Source of the DNA: Glandiceps talaboti
Lineage: Eukaryota > Hemichordata > Enteropneusta > Spengelidae
Direction of reading: 5' to 3'
Length of the DNA: 64,000 bases
Assembly (NCBI RefSeq): GCF_964340395.1
Contig: NC_135557.1
Span: 8,313,209 to 8,377,208 of the forward strand
The position numbers were made by a program, and so were the translations under genes. Shown here piece by piece: positions 11,801 through 26,100 of the stretch. Under the pieces are notes generated by a model. The model was not told the DNA's origin and ran no database searches. It saw only the letters and a program-made list of their open reading frames with translations. How positions within the stretch are numbered: position 1 is the first letter of the stretch; every line of letters starts with the position of its first letter.

Positions 11801-14800
11801 ATGGATAGAAATAGGTGAAAAACAGTGACAGTGTTATTGTAGCATGATTCAATTTGGAAAAGAGTATAGTTTGTAAGGCTAGGTAACTCTGGTGTCTGGT
11901 CTCCTAGTTACATGCTAAAAATCAAAATGGCGGAATTTTTCTAACAAATTTTAGTAGTTTAGTCTAAGATGGATAGAAATAGGTGAAAAACAGTGACAGT
12001 GTTATTGTAGCATGATTCAATTTGGAAAGGAGTATAGTTTGTAAGGTTAGGTAACTCTGGTGTCTGGTCTCCTAGTTACATGCTAAAAATCAAAATGGCG
12101 GACATTTTTCTAATAAATTTTAGTAGTTTAGTCTAAGATGGATAGAAATAGGTGAAAAACAGTGACAGTGTTATTGTAGCATGAATGAATTTGGAAAAGA
12201 GTATAGTTTGTAAGGCTAGGTAACTCTGGTGTCTGGTCTCCTAGTTACATGCTAAAAATCAAAATGGCTGACATTTTTCTAATAAATTTTAGTAGTTTAG
12301 TCTAAGATGGATAGAAATACGTGAAAAACAGTGACAGTGTTATTGTAGCATGATTCAATTTGGAAAAGAGTATAGTTTGTAAGGCTAGGTAACTCTGGTG
12401 TCTGGTCTCCTAGTTACATGCTAAAAATCAAAATGGCTGACATTTTCTATCAAATTTTAGTAGTTTAGTCTAAGATGGATAGAAATACGTGAAAAACAGT
12501 GACAGTGTTATTGTAGCATGATTTAATTTGGAAAGGAGTATAGTTTGTAAGGCTAGGTAACTCTGGTGTCTGGTCTCCTAGTTACATGCTAAAAATCAAA
12601 ATGGCTGACATTTTTCTAATAAATTTTAGTAGTTTAGTCTAAGATGGATAGAAATAGGTAAAAAACATTGACAGTGTTATTGTAGCATGAATGAATTTGG
12701 AAAAGAGTATAGTTTGTAAGGCTAGGTAACTCTGGTGTCTGGTCTCCTAGTTACATGCTAAAAATCAAAATGGCTGACATTTTTCTAACAAATTTTAGTA
12801 GTTTAGTCTAAGATGGATAGAAATAGGTGAAAAACAGTGACAGTGTTATTGTAGCATGATTCAATTTGGAAAGGAGTATAGTTTGTAAGGTTAGGTAACT
12901 CTGGTGTCTGGTCTCCTAGTTACATGCTAAAAATCAAAATGGCGGACATTTTTCTAATAAATTTTAGTAGTTTAGTCTAAGATGGATAGAAATAGGTAAA
13001 AAACATTGACAGTGTTATTGTAGCATGAATGAATTTGGAAAAGAGTATAGCTTGTAAGGCTAGGTAACTCTGGTGTCTGGTCTCCTAGTTACATGCTAAA
13101 AATCAAAATGGCTGACATTTTTCTAACAAATTTTAGTAGTTTAGTCTAAGATGGATAGAAATAGGTGAAAAACAGTGACAGTGTTATTGTAGCATGATTC
13201 AATTTGGAAAGGAGTATAGTTTGTAAGGCTAGGTAACTCTGGTGTCTGGTCTCCTAGTTACATGCTAAAAATCAAAATGGCGGACATTTTTCTAATAAAT
13301 TTTAGTAGTTTAGTCTAAGATGGATAGAAATAGGTGAAAAACAGTGACAGTGTTATTGTAGCATGATTCAATTTGGAAAGGAGTATAGTTTGTAAGGCTA
13401 GGTCACTCTGGTGTCTGGTCTCCTAGTTACATGCTAAAAATCAAAATGGCGGACATTTTTCTATCAAATTTTAGTAGTTTAGTCTAAGATGGATAGAAAT
13501 AGGTGAAAAACAGTGACAGTGTTATTGTAGCATGAATGAATTTGGAAAAGAGTATAGTTTGTAAGGCTAGGTAACTCTGGTGTCTGGTCTCCTAGTTACA
13601 TGCTAAAAATCAAAATGGCTGACATTTTTCTAATAAATTTTAGTAGTTTAGTCTAAGATGGATAGAAATAGGTGAAAAACAGTGACAGTGTTATTGTAGC
13701 ATGATTCAATTTGGAAAGGAGTACAGTTTGTAAGGTTAGGTAACTCTGGTGTCTGGTCTCCTAGTTACATGCTAAAAATCAAAATGGCTGACATTTTTCT
13801 AATAAATTTTAGTAGTTTAGTCTAAGATGGATAGAAATAGGTGAAAAACAGTGACAGTGTTATTGTAGCATGAATCAATTTGGAAAAGAGTATAGTTTGT
13901 AAGGCTAGGTAACTCTGGTGTCTGGTCTCCTAGTTACATGCTAAAAATCAAAATGGCGGACATTTTTCTAATAAATTTTAGTAGTTTAGTCTAAGATGGA
14001 TAGAAATAGGTGAAAAACAGTGACAGTGTTATTGTAGCATGAATCAATTTCGAAAAGAGTATAGTTTGTAAGGCTAGGTAACTCTGGTGTCTGGTCTCCT
14101 AGTTACATGCTAAAAATCAAAATGGCGGACATTTTTCTATCAAATTTTAGTAGTTTAGTCTAAGATGGATAGAAATAGGTGAAAGACAGTGACAGTGTTA
14201 TTGTAGCATGAATGAATTTGGAAAAGAGTATAGTTTGTAAGGCTAGGTAACTCTGGTGTCTGGTCTCCTAGTTACATGCTAAAAATCAAAATGGCTGACA
14301 TTTTTCTAATAAATTTAAGTAGTTTAGTCTAAGATGGATAGAAATACGTGAAAAACAGTGACAGTGTTATTGTAGCATGATTCAATTTGGAAAAGAGTAT
14401 AGTTTGTAAGGCTAGGTAACTCTGGTGTCTGGTCTCCTAGTTACATGCTAAAAATCAAAATGGCGGACATTTTTCTAACAAATTTTAGTAGTTTAGTCTA
14501 AGATGGATAGAAATAGGTGAAAAACAGTGACAGTGTTATTGTAGCATGATTCAATTTGGAAAGGAGTATAGTTTGTAAGGTTAGGTAACTCTGGTGTCTG
14601 GTCTCCTAGTTACATGCTAAAAATCAAAATGGCGGACATTTTTCTAATAAATTTTAGTAGTTTAGTCTAAGATGGATAGAAATACGTGAAAAACAGTGAC
14701 AGTGTTATTGTAGCATGATTCAATTTGGAAAGGAGTATAGTTTGTAAGGCTAGGTCACTCTGGTGTCTGGTCTCCTAGTTACATGCTAAAAATCAAAATG

Positions 14801-17470
14801 GCGGACATTTTTCTATCAAATTTTAGTAGTTTAGTCTAAGATGGATAGAAATAGGTGAAAAACAGTGACAGTGTTATTGTAGCATGAATGAATTTGGAAA
14901 AGAGTATAGTTTGTAAGGCTAGGTAACTCTGGTGTCTGGTCTCCTAGTTACATGCTAAAAATCAAAATGGCTGACATTTTTCTAATAAATTTTAGTAGTT
15001 TAGTCTAAGATGGATAGAAATACGTGAAAAACAGTGACAGTGTTATTGTAGCATGATTCAATTTGGAAAAGAGTATAGTTTGTAAGGCTAGGTAACTCTG
15101 GTGTCTGGTCTCCTAGTTACATGCTAAAAATCAAAATGGCGGACATTTTTCTAACAAATTTTAGTAGTTTAGTCTAAGATGGATAGAAATAGGTGAAAAA
15201 CAGTGACAGTGTTATTGTAGCATGATTCAATTTGGAAAGGAGTATAGTTTGTAAGGTTAGGTAACTCTGGTGTCTGGTCTCCTAGTTACATGCTAAAAAT
15301 CAAAATGGCGGACATTTTTCTATCAAATTTTAGTAGTTTAGTCTAAGATGGATAGAAATAGGTGAAAAACAGTGACAGTGTTATTGTAGCATGAATGAAT
15401 TTGGAAAAGAGTATAGTTTGTAAGGCTAGGTAACTCTGGTGTCTGGTCTCCTAGTTACATGCTAAAAATCAAAATGGCTGACATTTTTCTAATAAATTTT
15501 AGTAGTTTAGTCTAAGATGGATAGAAATACGTGAAAAACAGTGACAGTGTTATTGTAGCATGATTCAATTTGGAAAAGAGTATAGTTTGTAAGGCTAGGT
15601 AACTCTGGTGTCTGGTCTCCTAGTTACATGCTAAAAATCAAAATGGCGGACATTTTTCTAACAAATTTTAGTAGTTTAGTCTAAGATGGATAGAAATAGG
15701 TGAAAAACAGTGACAGTGTTATTGTAGCATGATTCAATTTGGAAAGGAGTATAGTTTGTAAGGTTAGGTAACTCTGGTGTCTGGTCTCCTAGTTACATGC
15801 TAAAAATCAAAATGGCGGACATTTTTCTAATAAATTTTTGTAGTTTAGTCTAAGATGGATAGAAATAGGTGAAAAACAGTGACAGTGTTATTGTAGCATG
15901 AATGAATTTGGAAAAGAGTACAGTTTGTAAGGCTAGGTAACTCTGGTGTCTGGTCTCCTAGTTACATGCTAAAAATCAAAATGGCTGACATTTTTCTAAT
16001 AAATTTTAGTAGTTTAGTCTAAGATGGATAGAAATAGGTGAAAAACAGTGACAGTGTTATTGTAGCATGATTCAATTTGGAAAAGAGTATAGTTTGTAAG
16101 GCTAGGTAACTCTGGTGTCTGGTCTCCTAGTTACATGCTAAAAATCAAAATGGCGGACATTTTTCTAATAAATTTTAGTAGTTTAGTCTAAGATGGATAG
16201 AAATAGGTGAAAAACAGTGACAGTGTTATTGTAGCATGATTCAATTTGGAAAGGAGTATAGTTTGTAAGGTTAGGTAACTCTGGTGTCTGGTCTCCTAGT
16301 TACATGCTAAAAATCAAAATGGCGGACATTTTTCTAATAAATTTTAGTAGTTTAGTCTAAGATGGATAGAAATAGGTGAAAAACAGTGACAGTGTTATTG
16401 TAGCATGATTCAATTTGGAAAGGAGTACAGTTTGTAAGGTTAGGTAACTCTGGTGTCTGGTCTCCTAGTTACATGCTAAAAATCAAAATGGCGGACATTT
16501 TTCTAATAAATTTTAGTAGTTTAGTCTAAGATGGATAGAAATAGGTGAAAAACAGTGACAGTGTTATTGTAGCATGATTCAATTTGGAAAGGAGTATAGT
16601 TTGTAAGGTTAGGTAACTCTGGTGTCTGGTCTCCTAGTTACATGCTAAAAATCAAAATGGCGGACATTTTTCTAATAAATTTTAGTAGTTTAGTCTAAGA
16701 TGGATAGAAATACGTGAAAAACAGTGACAGTGTTATTGTAGCATGATTCAATTTGGAAAGGAGTATAGTTTGTAAGGCTAGGTCACTCTGGTGTCTGGTC
16801 TCCTAGTTACATGCTAAAAATCAAAATGGCGGACATTTTTCTATCAAATTTTAGTAGTTTAGTCTAAGATGGATAGAAATAGGTGAAAAACAGTGACAGT
16901 GTTATTGTAGCATGAATGAATTTGGAAAGGAGTATAGTTTGTAAGGCTAGGTAACTCTGGTGTCTGGTCTCCTAGTTACATGCTAAAAATCAAAATGGCG
17001 GACATTTTTCTAATAAATTTTAGTAGTTTAGTCTAAGATGGATAGAAATAGGTGAAAAACAGTGACAGTGTTATTGTAGCATGAATCAATTTGGAAAAGA
17101 GTATAGTTTGTAAGGCTAGGTAACTCTGGTGTCTGGTCTCCTAGTTACATGCTAAAAATCAAAATGGCTGACATTTTTCTAATAAATTTTAATAGTTTAG
17201 ACTAAGATGGATAGAAGTAGGTGAGAAACAGTGACAGTGTTGTTGTAGCATGAATGAATTTGGAATAGAGCATAGTTTGTAAGGCTAGGTATAACTCTGG
17301 TGTCTGGCCTCATACAAAAATCTAGTTACATTTGTACATGTTTAAAACGAAAATTGCGAACATTTTTGTAATAAATTTTAGTACTTTAGTCTAAGATTGG
17401 TAAAGGAAGGTCAAAAACAAGGAAAGAGTTGATTTAGAATCCACCAGTTTGGAAAGAGCTTGTTTTGTCA
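8812..17470 (+). repeat. 169-bp tandem satellite, about 50 copies
   Basis: The period was measured as 168-169 bp from the spacing of ATGGCTGAC or ATGGCGGAC (8,890, 9,058, 9,227, 9,396, 9,565 and onward). Inner monomers differ at a few recurrent sites: GGCTGAC/GGCGGAC, AAAAGAG/AAAGGAG, GAATGAA/GATTCAA and AAGGCTAGG/AAGGTTAGG. The first monomer and the last two are clearly more diverged, as expected for array edges. A rare variant (AAATTTAAG) occurs at 9,922 and 14,311, 4,389 bp apart (26 units), so blocks of many units were duplicated. All frames are interrupted, so the array is non-coding. Confidence 0.95.
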
Positions 17471-18740
17471 AGAATGATAGCCCTGTGAAACTTACAAGTG
17501 TGTCTCTGAATTGTCTTTTATATGCTGATGAGTCTCTACCACTAGAAATTAAAGTTGAGTTGCAAAGTTGTTTATTTAAATTACATTATTTTGTACAAAG
17601 TAGAAAATAATAATCAACATTAAGAAATCAAGGTCATATGTAAATACAGGAAATCCAAATTTTATTTTTTATAATTTTACTCTCGACAATGTAAGCCTAA
17701 GAGAATACTGTTTTCTTGGTATCATTATTTCTTCTAACAGTAAATTTAAACAAAACCTCAATAACTTGAAGTTTAAATCCACGAGAGCTCTCTTAAGTTC
17801 ATGTATAACTATTTCTTCTAACTAGAGTATTTCTATTGATGTGGCTTTAGATCTCTTTGATTATTTAATTGTTGCTATTGTGACTTACAGATGTGAAGTT
17901 TGGGGTTATGAAATTGAGAAATTTTCAGATTCTTGTTGATGTTTTTTTTTTCTTTTTATAGATTTCTACTTTGGGTTTCTTATAAGATATCAAGATGTGG
18001 TATTGTTGGAGAATTAGGTCATTTCCCCACTAATTTCACTGTAATTAAACTTCTGTTAAAGTATTGGTATAGATTAATTGTCGATGGACAATTTATTGTG
18101 AGCAGCCTACATTTGTTCTATGTGTTATTCAACATGGGGTATTTATATTTTATTATTAGAAATTTACTTGTTAAATATAATGAGAACAGTGTGTGGTCAA
18201 ATCTTTGCAGGTTTAATTATACTAGGAAGGTTCATCATAATTTTATGACTTATGTCTAGAATTTTGTAATCATGGTACAGGGAATTACATAATGACATTA
18301 GAAGAAAAAAGTACTAATAAAAACAAAATGAGAACATTTAGATTATTTCCCTGGATTATTTAAAACAGCTTTTGGTTTTGAGAAACATCTTCTGCAAATT
18401 AAAAATCCAGTTGGTAGAAGACTAGTGACTAAATTTAGAATTTTGGATTATAATATTTATATTGAGTTGGGGAGATGGTGTACTCCTAAGATTCCTGTAC
18501 ATGATGAAAGAATCTTTAAATTTTGTCAAATTATGCGGTAGAAGATGAATTTCATCATTTCATGCTTTATTCTCATTATACAAATTAAAGAAAGGCACTT
18601 ATTCTTCTTCTTTTTCATTAGATAATTCAAATTTTCATTCAGTTTCTGCATATTTTGACCTCAGATGATAGACTTCCTCTTGGAAACTTTCTAGTCGATG
18701 TAAACAGTGCTCCATCAGTTGGTTAAAAGAATATATTTTA
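17440..18740 (+). mobile_element. Decayed LINE (non-LTR retrotransposon) ORF2, 3' part
   Basis: Fragments of a reverse transcriptase and its C-terminal extension can be read in order, across several frames with stops and frameshifts. They are LLYADES at 17,515 (the YADD motif, last residue changed), LREYCFLGIIIS and KFKSTRALLS near 17,680-17,800, YRCEVWGYEIEKF near 17,890, GELGHFP and LLKYWYRLI near 18,010-18,080, TKFRILDYNIYIELGRW near 18,430-18,480, and ERIFKFC near 18,510. This order (active site, YLG motif, CEVWG, GELGRFP-like, post-RT cysteine part) is typical of LINE ORF2. The 5' RT half and the endonuclease are missing; the satellite abuts upstream. The element is inactive and its clade was not determined. 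Confidence 0.8.
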
Positions 18741-19884
18741 ATCATTTTATTTCTGCATGTTATTTTTGTATGCTTTACCATGCATGTAAAGATTGACTGA
18801 CTGTAGACACAGCTGAGAATACAGTACTACTACCAGTATCAATGTCTGTTGTTAAACTTCATGCTAGTCACTAGGAAAGCTCAGAAAACTGTCTATGTAT
18901 ACACAATCTTGCATGGTTCTCTTCAAAACATCGTTCATTCCAACAGCTGTGTTTATTCAAAACTCATTATATGGCCCATTTTAAACCCACAGAATGTTAA
19001 TTGTACTTGTGTCAATTGCTTTGTACATTGTATTTTGAGTATAAAGATGCATTCATAATCATGTACGCATAATAAATGTTACACCTCGTTATCTTATCTT
19101 TATCTGTGTTTATGTGTTACAACTCAGAGTGAGACAATGCATAGGGGTGGGTCTATACTAGCGACAAACACACTACTTTCTAAACTGCATGTCCTGCTTG
19201 ATATTACGGGAAACGTTTCTGACAATGGAGAATCAGTCCCTTGTGACGTGAGCTAAGATTCTATTCAAGAATGCTATCTATGATGATCATACAAAATAAT
19301 GACGTTATTTGGGTATATACAATATTCAAAGTTATCGTTGCCGGCGATTGCTCCGGAATATTCAGCTGCCAATATTGATTGTTTTGTATTACGGTCGAAA
19401 TAGAGTAGAATATTGCCATCATGGAATAGTGTATACTTATTAGCACACAATTACAAGTTGTTGTGATCCAGACACACGCATAGTTTTTCTAATAATAGTG
19501 ACACATGTACATTTTTGTCGATGAAAGAACAGGGGTCAACTTACCGTGAAAGTTCGCACCTCTGGTTCGCACTTGCACTACGCTCTCGCGATGTATACAT
19601 CTAGACTGGAACACAGACAATTCTGTGACTTGAAGGAGCACTAGCACTGCACGTGAAGTACAAGTGACACATGTGCATGATGTGAATAACTATATACACA
19701 AACAAATTGTAACGTGTGCAAAATGCGCAGGCGTAAACCCGAATATGTATTAAACCAGACACAGGCGTTGTTTACCAGTCACATGCGTTACTGGCAACTC
19801 TCATGTCTGCAAACTCGACAACGCGCGTCAAGAAAAGAGTGGTGTCATCTTAGACAGCGCCCCCACACAACAGGAAGTCAACGC
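18741..19884. promoter_or_regulatory. Region upstream of OAF; probable promoter in its 3' half
   Basis: No exon was recognised. From about 19,500 the sequence becomes clearly richer in CG dinucleotides (TTCGCACC, CTCTCGCGATG, AACGCGCGTC) than the surrounding AT-rich DNA, and it lies directly upstream of the OAF start. A CpG-type promoter is inferred. No TATA box is evident and no transcription start can be placed. Confidence 0.4.
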
Positions 19885-19916
19885 ATGAGATGAGAAGAAA
19901 AATGGAGTCGTCGTAG
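19885..19916 (+). promoter_or_regulatory. Two short upstream ORFs before OAF
   Basis: ATG AGA TGA at 19,885 and an 8-codon frame from ATG at 19,890 to TAG ending at 19,916 (MRRKMESS) precede the OAF start by about 70-100 bases. If transcription starts upstream of them they would lie in the 5' leader and could lower OAF translation. Both are followed by the OAF ATG without overlap. Confidence 0.4.
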
Positions 19917-19987
19917 ACCCGTTGAGAAAGTCGACGGATTCACAGAAGTCACACGTTGGTCGTTTTGCTTTGATCCAAGTTATAAAG

Positions 19988-20194
19988 ATGGAGATGAAGC
20001 ACACACTGTTGTCGTCGCTATGGTTACTCATACTATCGTCAGTCTGTGTAGCACAACTGGTAGTGAACGTTAAAAACAAAGGTGGCGATTTAACCCAACA
20101 AAGTATACAGTCTGACACAAACCAGGACACTATTACACTAAAATTCCAAAAGTCAGACGGAACGTTGATTCAAATGATTATAGATTTTAAAGCG
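19988..20194 (+). CDS. oaf: OAF coding exon 1
   Basis: 69 codons: signal peptide and the first conserved block (ending DFKA). The donor is GCG|GTAAGT, phase 0. The frame reads on to TAA at 20,233 if the intron is retained. Confidence 0.93.
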
Positions 20195-23100
20195 GTAAGT
20201 GATTTTCATGGATTTGCAATCAGTCACAAATAAATATTGTTGATTCTATATAGTCGGCCATCAGATGCCATTTGAATGTATTTATGATAAGTGTTGTGAT
20301 TGGTAAACATAGCATAGACCCTGTGGACCCACACAACTCTTGTGTTTCCTGCTTGTTGTAGACGGTCCACGCGTTTCGTCCGAGAAGGAAGGAACGACTT
20401 TAATACTCCATCTGCAAGCAAGAGTACTGTTATGTGAGCTGTGAATTTATAATTCCGGCACGGGGCAACTCTCACTTGAATACGAAGTCGTGTATATTTG
20501 GTCATCGGGTTGAATCATGGAAGTATAACCCACATACTTCCATGGTCGAATTTAGTGATTTAAAGTTTGTTTCAGTATTTTACACGACTTGTAAGTTGTA
20601 TACTTATACTATTACTAGTCATGAATAAAGGTATGGGTGGTTTTTATTCCTAAAATCTGTGCGACTGAAATCTGTTCGCAGTATTGTTGTTAGAGATAGG
20701 AGGACCCATAGCAGAAAGGGAAGATGTGTCAAACCTCGTAGAGTCGTAGCATATATATGCAGAGCTAATTTAGTCAGTGAGATACCAACAAAATATGCTG
20801 TATAACACTTACATGTGTGAAGAGTGTCGTTCAGTTTGACTCTCCCGAACAACGCAGGTTTTCCCCGGGTACTCCGGTTTCCTCCTGCGTTAACACTGAA
20901 CTTTCCTCCTGTTATTGGGCAATGCCTGTTGGATGGTTAATGGATAAATAAAAAATAAATAAACACTGATTTGTACTTTTATCCTTTTTACTTCAAGACT
21001 GATGCACATTTTAAAACTTTATTTCAGCCATTATAACAACCATGTCTGACATGATTTGATTTCAGGAGGTGCAGCTATTCAAGGCCCTTGTCTTGGGAGA
21101 AGAAGAACGAGGTCAAGATCAGTATCAAGTTATGTGTTTTGTTACCAAATTTACCAAATCTGAATTTATTTCATCAGATGCCATGTCTAAACTTAGACAG
21201 GTAAGTTGTTTTGTTGCCAAGTCATGTATGTAAAATTATTATAAATTATGGTTGTGTCATCACACATAGTCTGTGTGGATAAAGATGAGATGCAGTCAAG
21301 GAAAAGAGGGGTGACCTAAAGGGCCTTGTCACTATGAGGTGAAGGCGAGAAATGACAAAACACTGTGAGGTCCCTAGTCTTGGTTACCTCGACTCTCGTC
21401 ACTGGAGGCTCTGCCTATGAGACCTCCCCAAATGAGAGTCTTGGAAAACCACGTTCCAACTATCCTGTGACAGAAGCCACACATTACATTTCTTCCAAGC
21501 ATAAAAAATGGGCTTACTTGTAATTAATATATATCAGTCCCCTGAGAAGTGATAATCTGTAGAGAAGGTACCCAGATTGTCCAGCCTGCATGCAATGTTA
21601 GACATGGAGTACTCCCCATGATGCACTGCTTCAGAAGCTACTTCCTGTGCGTGTAGTTGAAATCTCATTTTCCCATACTCTCATTTGTGGAGATCTCGTA
21701 GGCAGAGCCCCCCAGCAGTGAGAGTCTGGGTAACCGAGACTATGGGGTGCCAAGTATTTTCTTGCTAAAGGGATAAAAATATTGAGAAATGTTACAATAT
21801 AATTAATTAAATAATTATGTACAACATCATTTCTGAAAAATGGGGAAAAGTAAACTGTAAAGGTGACATTGAAAGTTTTGACTGAAGTATTTTGAGCACC
21901 ACAGAACAAATGGTATATAAATGTAAGATGCAGTTGCATTGTCAAGACATCAAACATCAAGGGTATAAATCCCACATTTTCTGTGTGAACATGTACAATT
22001 TGGTTTGCTTATGTTGTTAAACCCCATGAACCTATGTAAGGATATACATGTACATATATAAACTCTTCCACTTAAAAACTTTGATAATTTTCTTTATTTT
22101 TAGAAAAACCCCGGTACGATTCGAAACCCAGAGGAGGACAAGGGTCAAGAATTGTTGTTAATGGATCTAGAGATTGACTTAAAACAAGCCGACAAATTCA
22201 GTAAACACATCTTTAATTCCTGCATGGAAGCTAGGGAGTCTACCTACATCAGAGAAAGTGATGTCAAAGCTCTCTCCAAAGGTAATATCATAATTTGACT
22301 CCCTAGATAATTGTATAAAATACTACATCACACAAAACACACATGTAGAACAGACACCATTCTATGTGGATGATGCAAATCAGATGTATGCTAGGGAGTC
22401 TAACTTCCTAACTATAACCTAACTCTAACTCCCTAGCTTGATACATATAACTGTTGCACTGGTGGTCCATTATGCTACAATCTTGTATAATACCCTCATA
22501 CATTTACAGGGTTCTCCTCATGTAATTCAGCACTGGTCAGCAGCAACCACGCCTCTTAGAAATTTAACGAATGCAAAATTGCAATTATTTATATTGCCCA
22601 TGCATTTTATCATAACCCACAATCCACTACTGAAAGATTGATATTACTACCTTAGTACCTCATGAATATGAATTGATTACTGACCAGTACTCATGTAGGG
22701 CTAGGGAGAACCCTGTTTTCAAAACAGTTAATTTGAAAGTTAGTGGAACATACATATTATAAGAAGGTTCATATGTTGTGAGACAAAGACTAAATTGATG
22801 TCTAAACTCCTACCGGCCCATCAGGCTTATTTGTCACCTTGAAATTAAATAACTAATCTAAAGAAATGAGGAAATAGAAAGAGGACAATCATAACAACTT
22901 CAAGTAAAGAAAAGTAACAGTTACTACGATCAAACTGTACAAAGGATTACCCCTTATGGTGTATGCTTGTTGAATACATTTACAAACAGACTAACCACCT
23001 TTTAAATTTGATAGTCTAGATACAATATGTCCTGGACTAATAATGAATTGAAGCCCTGATGTGTGATCAACATCTTTACCGCCATTCTCAGTCACAATTA

Positions 23101-26100
23101 CATTGTTCAGACCATAAATATAAACCCTGTGTATCCATAGAAACAAAAGTAGGGAATTTTTGTTCATGTACTATTTGTGATTTCACAGACTGGTTATCAA
23201 AACTGAATCAAATTATTTTCAAATGTAATCTTTTCTAGCTATATTGTATTACACTTCAATTTACATGTAATTTATAATGTTAACAATTACTATTAGTCAC
23301 CCACAACACACCCTGCCACGTCACACCACATCACACCACACCATACCCCGCCATGTCACACCACACCACACCACACCCCGCCACGTCACACCAGACCACA
23401 CCACACCCCACCACACCATACCACACCACACACATCATACCCCACCACATCACACCACACTACACCAGACCACACCACACAATAACATCAAGTCAAAGAG
23501 TTTAAAATCTTTCTACCAATGGAAGATTTGTCTGTACACAAATTATTAATTGAATACAAGAGGATTTCGATTTATGATATATATCTTTTGATATGTATCA
23601 GTTTTCAACATTTTTCATCAAATTTCATAAACTTGGCTCATAATAGTTATGATGTCATTCTTTAATTCTCCTTTGGTAATTGTGTTAAAATGTGTTTGTT
23701 ATTTTAAGTACCGTAAATCACACACTCGTCAAATGAGTAAAATATTTTATATATACCAAGTTTATGAAATTTTGAGAAATTGTTGGATATTATTGACACT
23801 GCAGAGTAATTTTACTGCAATACACTATCAATTTTGGCATGATAACTATGATCTTGCCATCATCGTACATTCACATTCAACAAGAGACCCTTCCAAGAAG
23901 AAGTACGCCCTCTAGTGGTATGCCATCAAAGTGAGGGAATAAGAATCATTAATTTAAAATCTGTGTTGATACCGCAGGATTTGAGAAATCCTTCAAATCA
24001 AATTTCAAAATGCGTCATGTTTTTGAAGAGGACACTTTGGGTGTCACTTTTTTGTAACTGAATACCTCTAGAGGGCACTATTTTGTTGAAGTGCCAATAT
24101 ATTGAATTTTCAGTTGTTTTGCGCACTTTTAGTGTTTTACAGTATTTTGCCATGTGAGGGACGCCCTCACAGTCAGTTGTAACCATAGAACTTTGATACA
24201 TATTGCTGGCATCTATGATAATTAATTAGATAAGGCTACAACACTTCTTAAAGGGTGCCCTCATGTAGCAAAATGGCGTAGCATGCTAAAATGTGCAACT
24301 TCACAAATTAAAAGTATTAGCATGCAAATATTTTTTTTATTGATTTTTGAATGATTGACTTAAAGTGCAGTAGTATACTAATTATACAGTAAGATACATC
24401 GTTAGTTCAGCCCTTAGGCGTGAGATGGGTCGACCAATGTATGAGATGGGTCAGTCGATGTGTGAGATGGGTTGGCAGATGCATAATATATTTCAGTCGA
24501 TGCGTAAGATGGGTCTGTAGATGCGTAAGATGGGTCAGCCAGCCAATGCGTAAGATGGTTTGGCCAGTGCGTGAGATGAGTTGGCTGATGTGTGAGATTG
24601 GTCAGCCAGCCGATGCATAAGTTGCTTTGACCAGTGTGTGAGATGGGTCGACCAATGCCTGAGGGCGCTCTGACATGATGTATCTTACAGACTACGTACT
24701 AATCAATGTTGTCTTCCCTCTGTTCCATCTTTCTTTCTCTCTACTGTGTCCAGGATACCGAGCATCTTATCTTTATCCACACTATTTAACATCCCAAGGT
24801 ATAACTCGTCTTACTGTGTAGTAAATTAGTCTGATTATAAGAACATGGATGGTCCACGTAATATCAACCATTCCTATATGTCTGTCCTCATAGAATTCAA
24901 ATTCCATTATTCATATAAATACTCTTCATATTCTACTATGAAAATCTTTATATAAATAACAAGAATCAGATACTATATTGGGACAGACTTAGGATACGGT
25001 ACGTCGATACTACAAGGATCGTCTTCATCTATAAACAGACTAATTGGGTAGTTGAATAGCTCACTACTACTACTTTGACTACTGGGTAGTCTAAAGCACT
25101 CGTTATTACTGGGTAATTCACTTACATTGTACTGTTGTTACTGCTCGCATTTATAATATAATTTTTTGCATACGATATCATCTTGGCAGCCAGCCAGACA
25201 ATCTCTCCTAAAACAGATACATTGTATCACAATGTATACATACCAGATGATTTGGTGAGCTGTCAGGTCAAATTATGTAAATTTTGTATGATGTCATCAA
25301 TGAGAATAGAGAATGTCAAATGCTGTCAGTTGATATATTCGTATGTCAATCACTTCATGGTAACCTAGGTAACCAGTGGTGTATGGATACTTGAGGTATT
25401 ATTAATTAACATTGTCCATACTTCCAAGTTTACTCTTTACAAATTACACACAGTGAAGTAACGTATTCTAGTCTAGTCCTGTACACGATACGATTATCTC
25501 GGATTCTCCACAGAATTCCTTTTTTACCACCAACAGTGATAGTATACAAAATGCATGTGATTGGTCCATTGAAGCATTGATATAAACATGGTGATGTTAT
25601 CGCGTCCTCACGTCACTTACAAGAAAACTAAACCAAGTAACCAATTACCATCACCTGTCAGTCAGTCAGTGATGGATTACTACAGACATTTGCTGTTCAT
25701 CACTTTCCCAGTAGGAGATTTAGCTTGAGATTTTGATAGAATTTGTCCATTTGACTCTTAAGTTAGAAAGAGATCACAGAGAATGACTACCTGTCAAATG
25801 TATATATTAACTACATGTATAGACTACAGGCCTTCTTACATGTATATACATGTAAGCTGTCTTAAAGATTATAACTCTTAATCAAAAGCCGCTAGCATGA
25901 TAATGGTCTAAACTCTGTTATTGAGCTTTTAGTTTTTACAATGTTCAACAATAAAACTCTATCACATTGAATCCATGTAGGAAGTGCTCAAGATATTGTA
26001 ATCAGATAGGTGAACGAAAATTTAAAATGATGTGGTACCATCTGGTCAGTAGCTTCTGCTGCAGTAATGACTGACATGCATGTACATTGTGGATTAGCTG

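Noticed and set aside
23277-23549. His/Thr-rich frame in OAF intron 3
   Set aside because: Translation of a CACACC simple-sequence stretch.
24420-24620. Frame with MRWVxxC heptads
   Set aside because: Product of a degenerate 21-bp repeat inside an intron; no splice signals.
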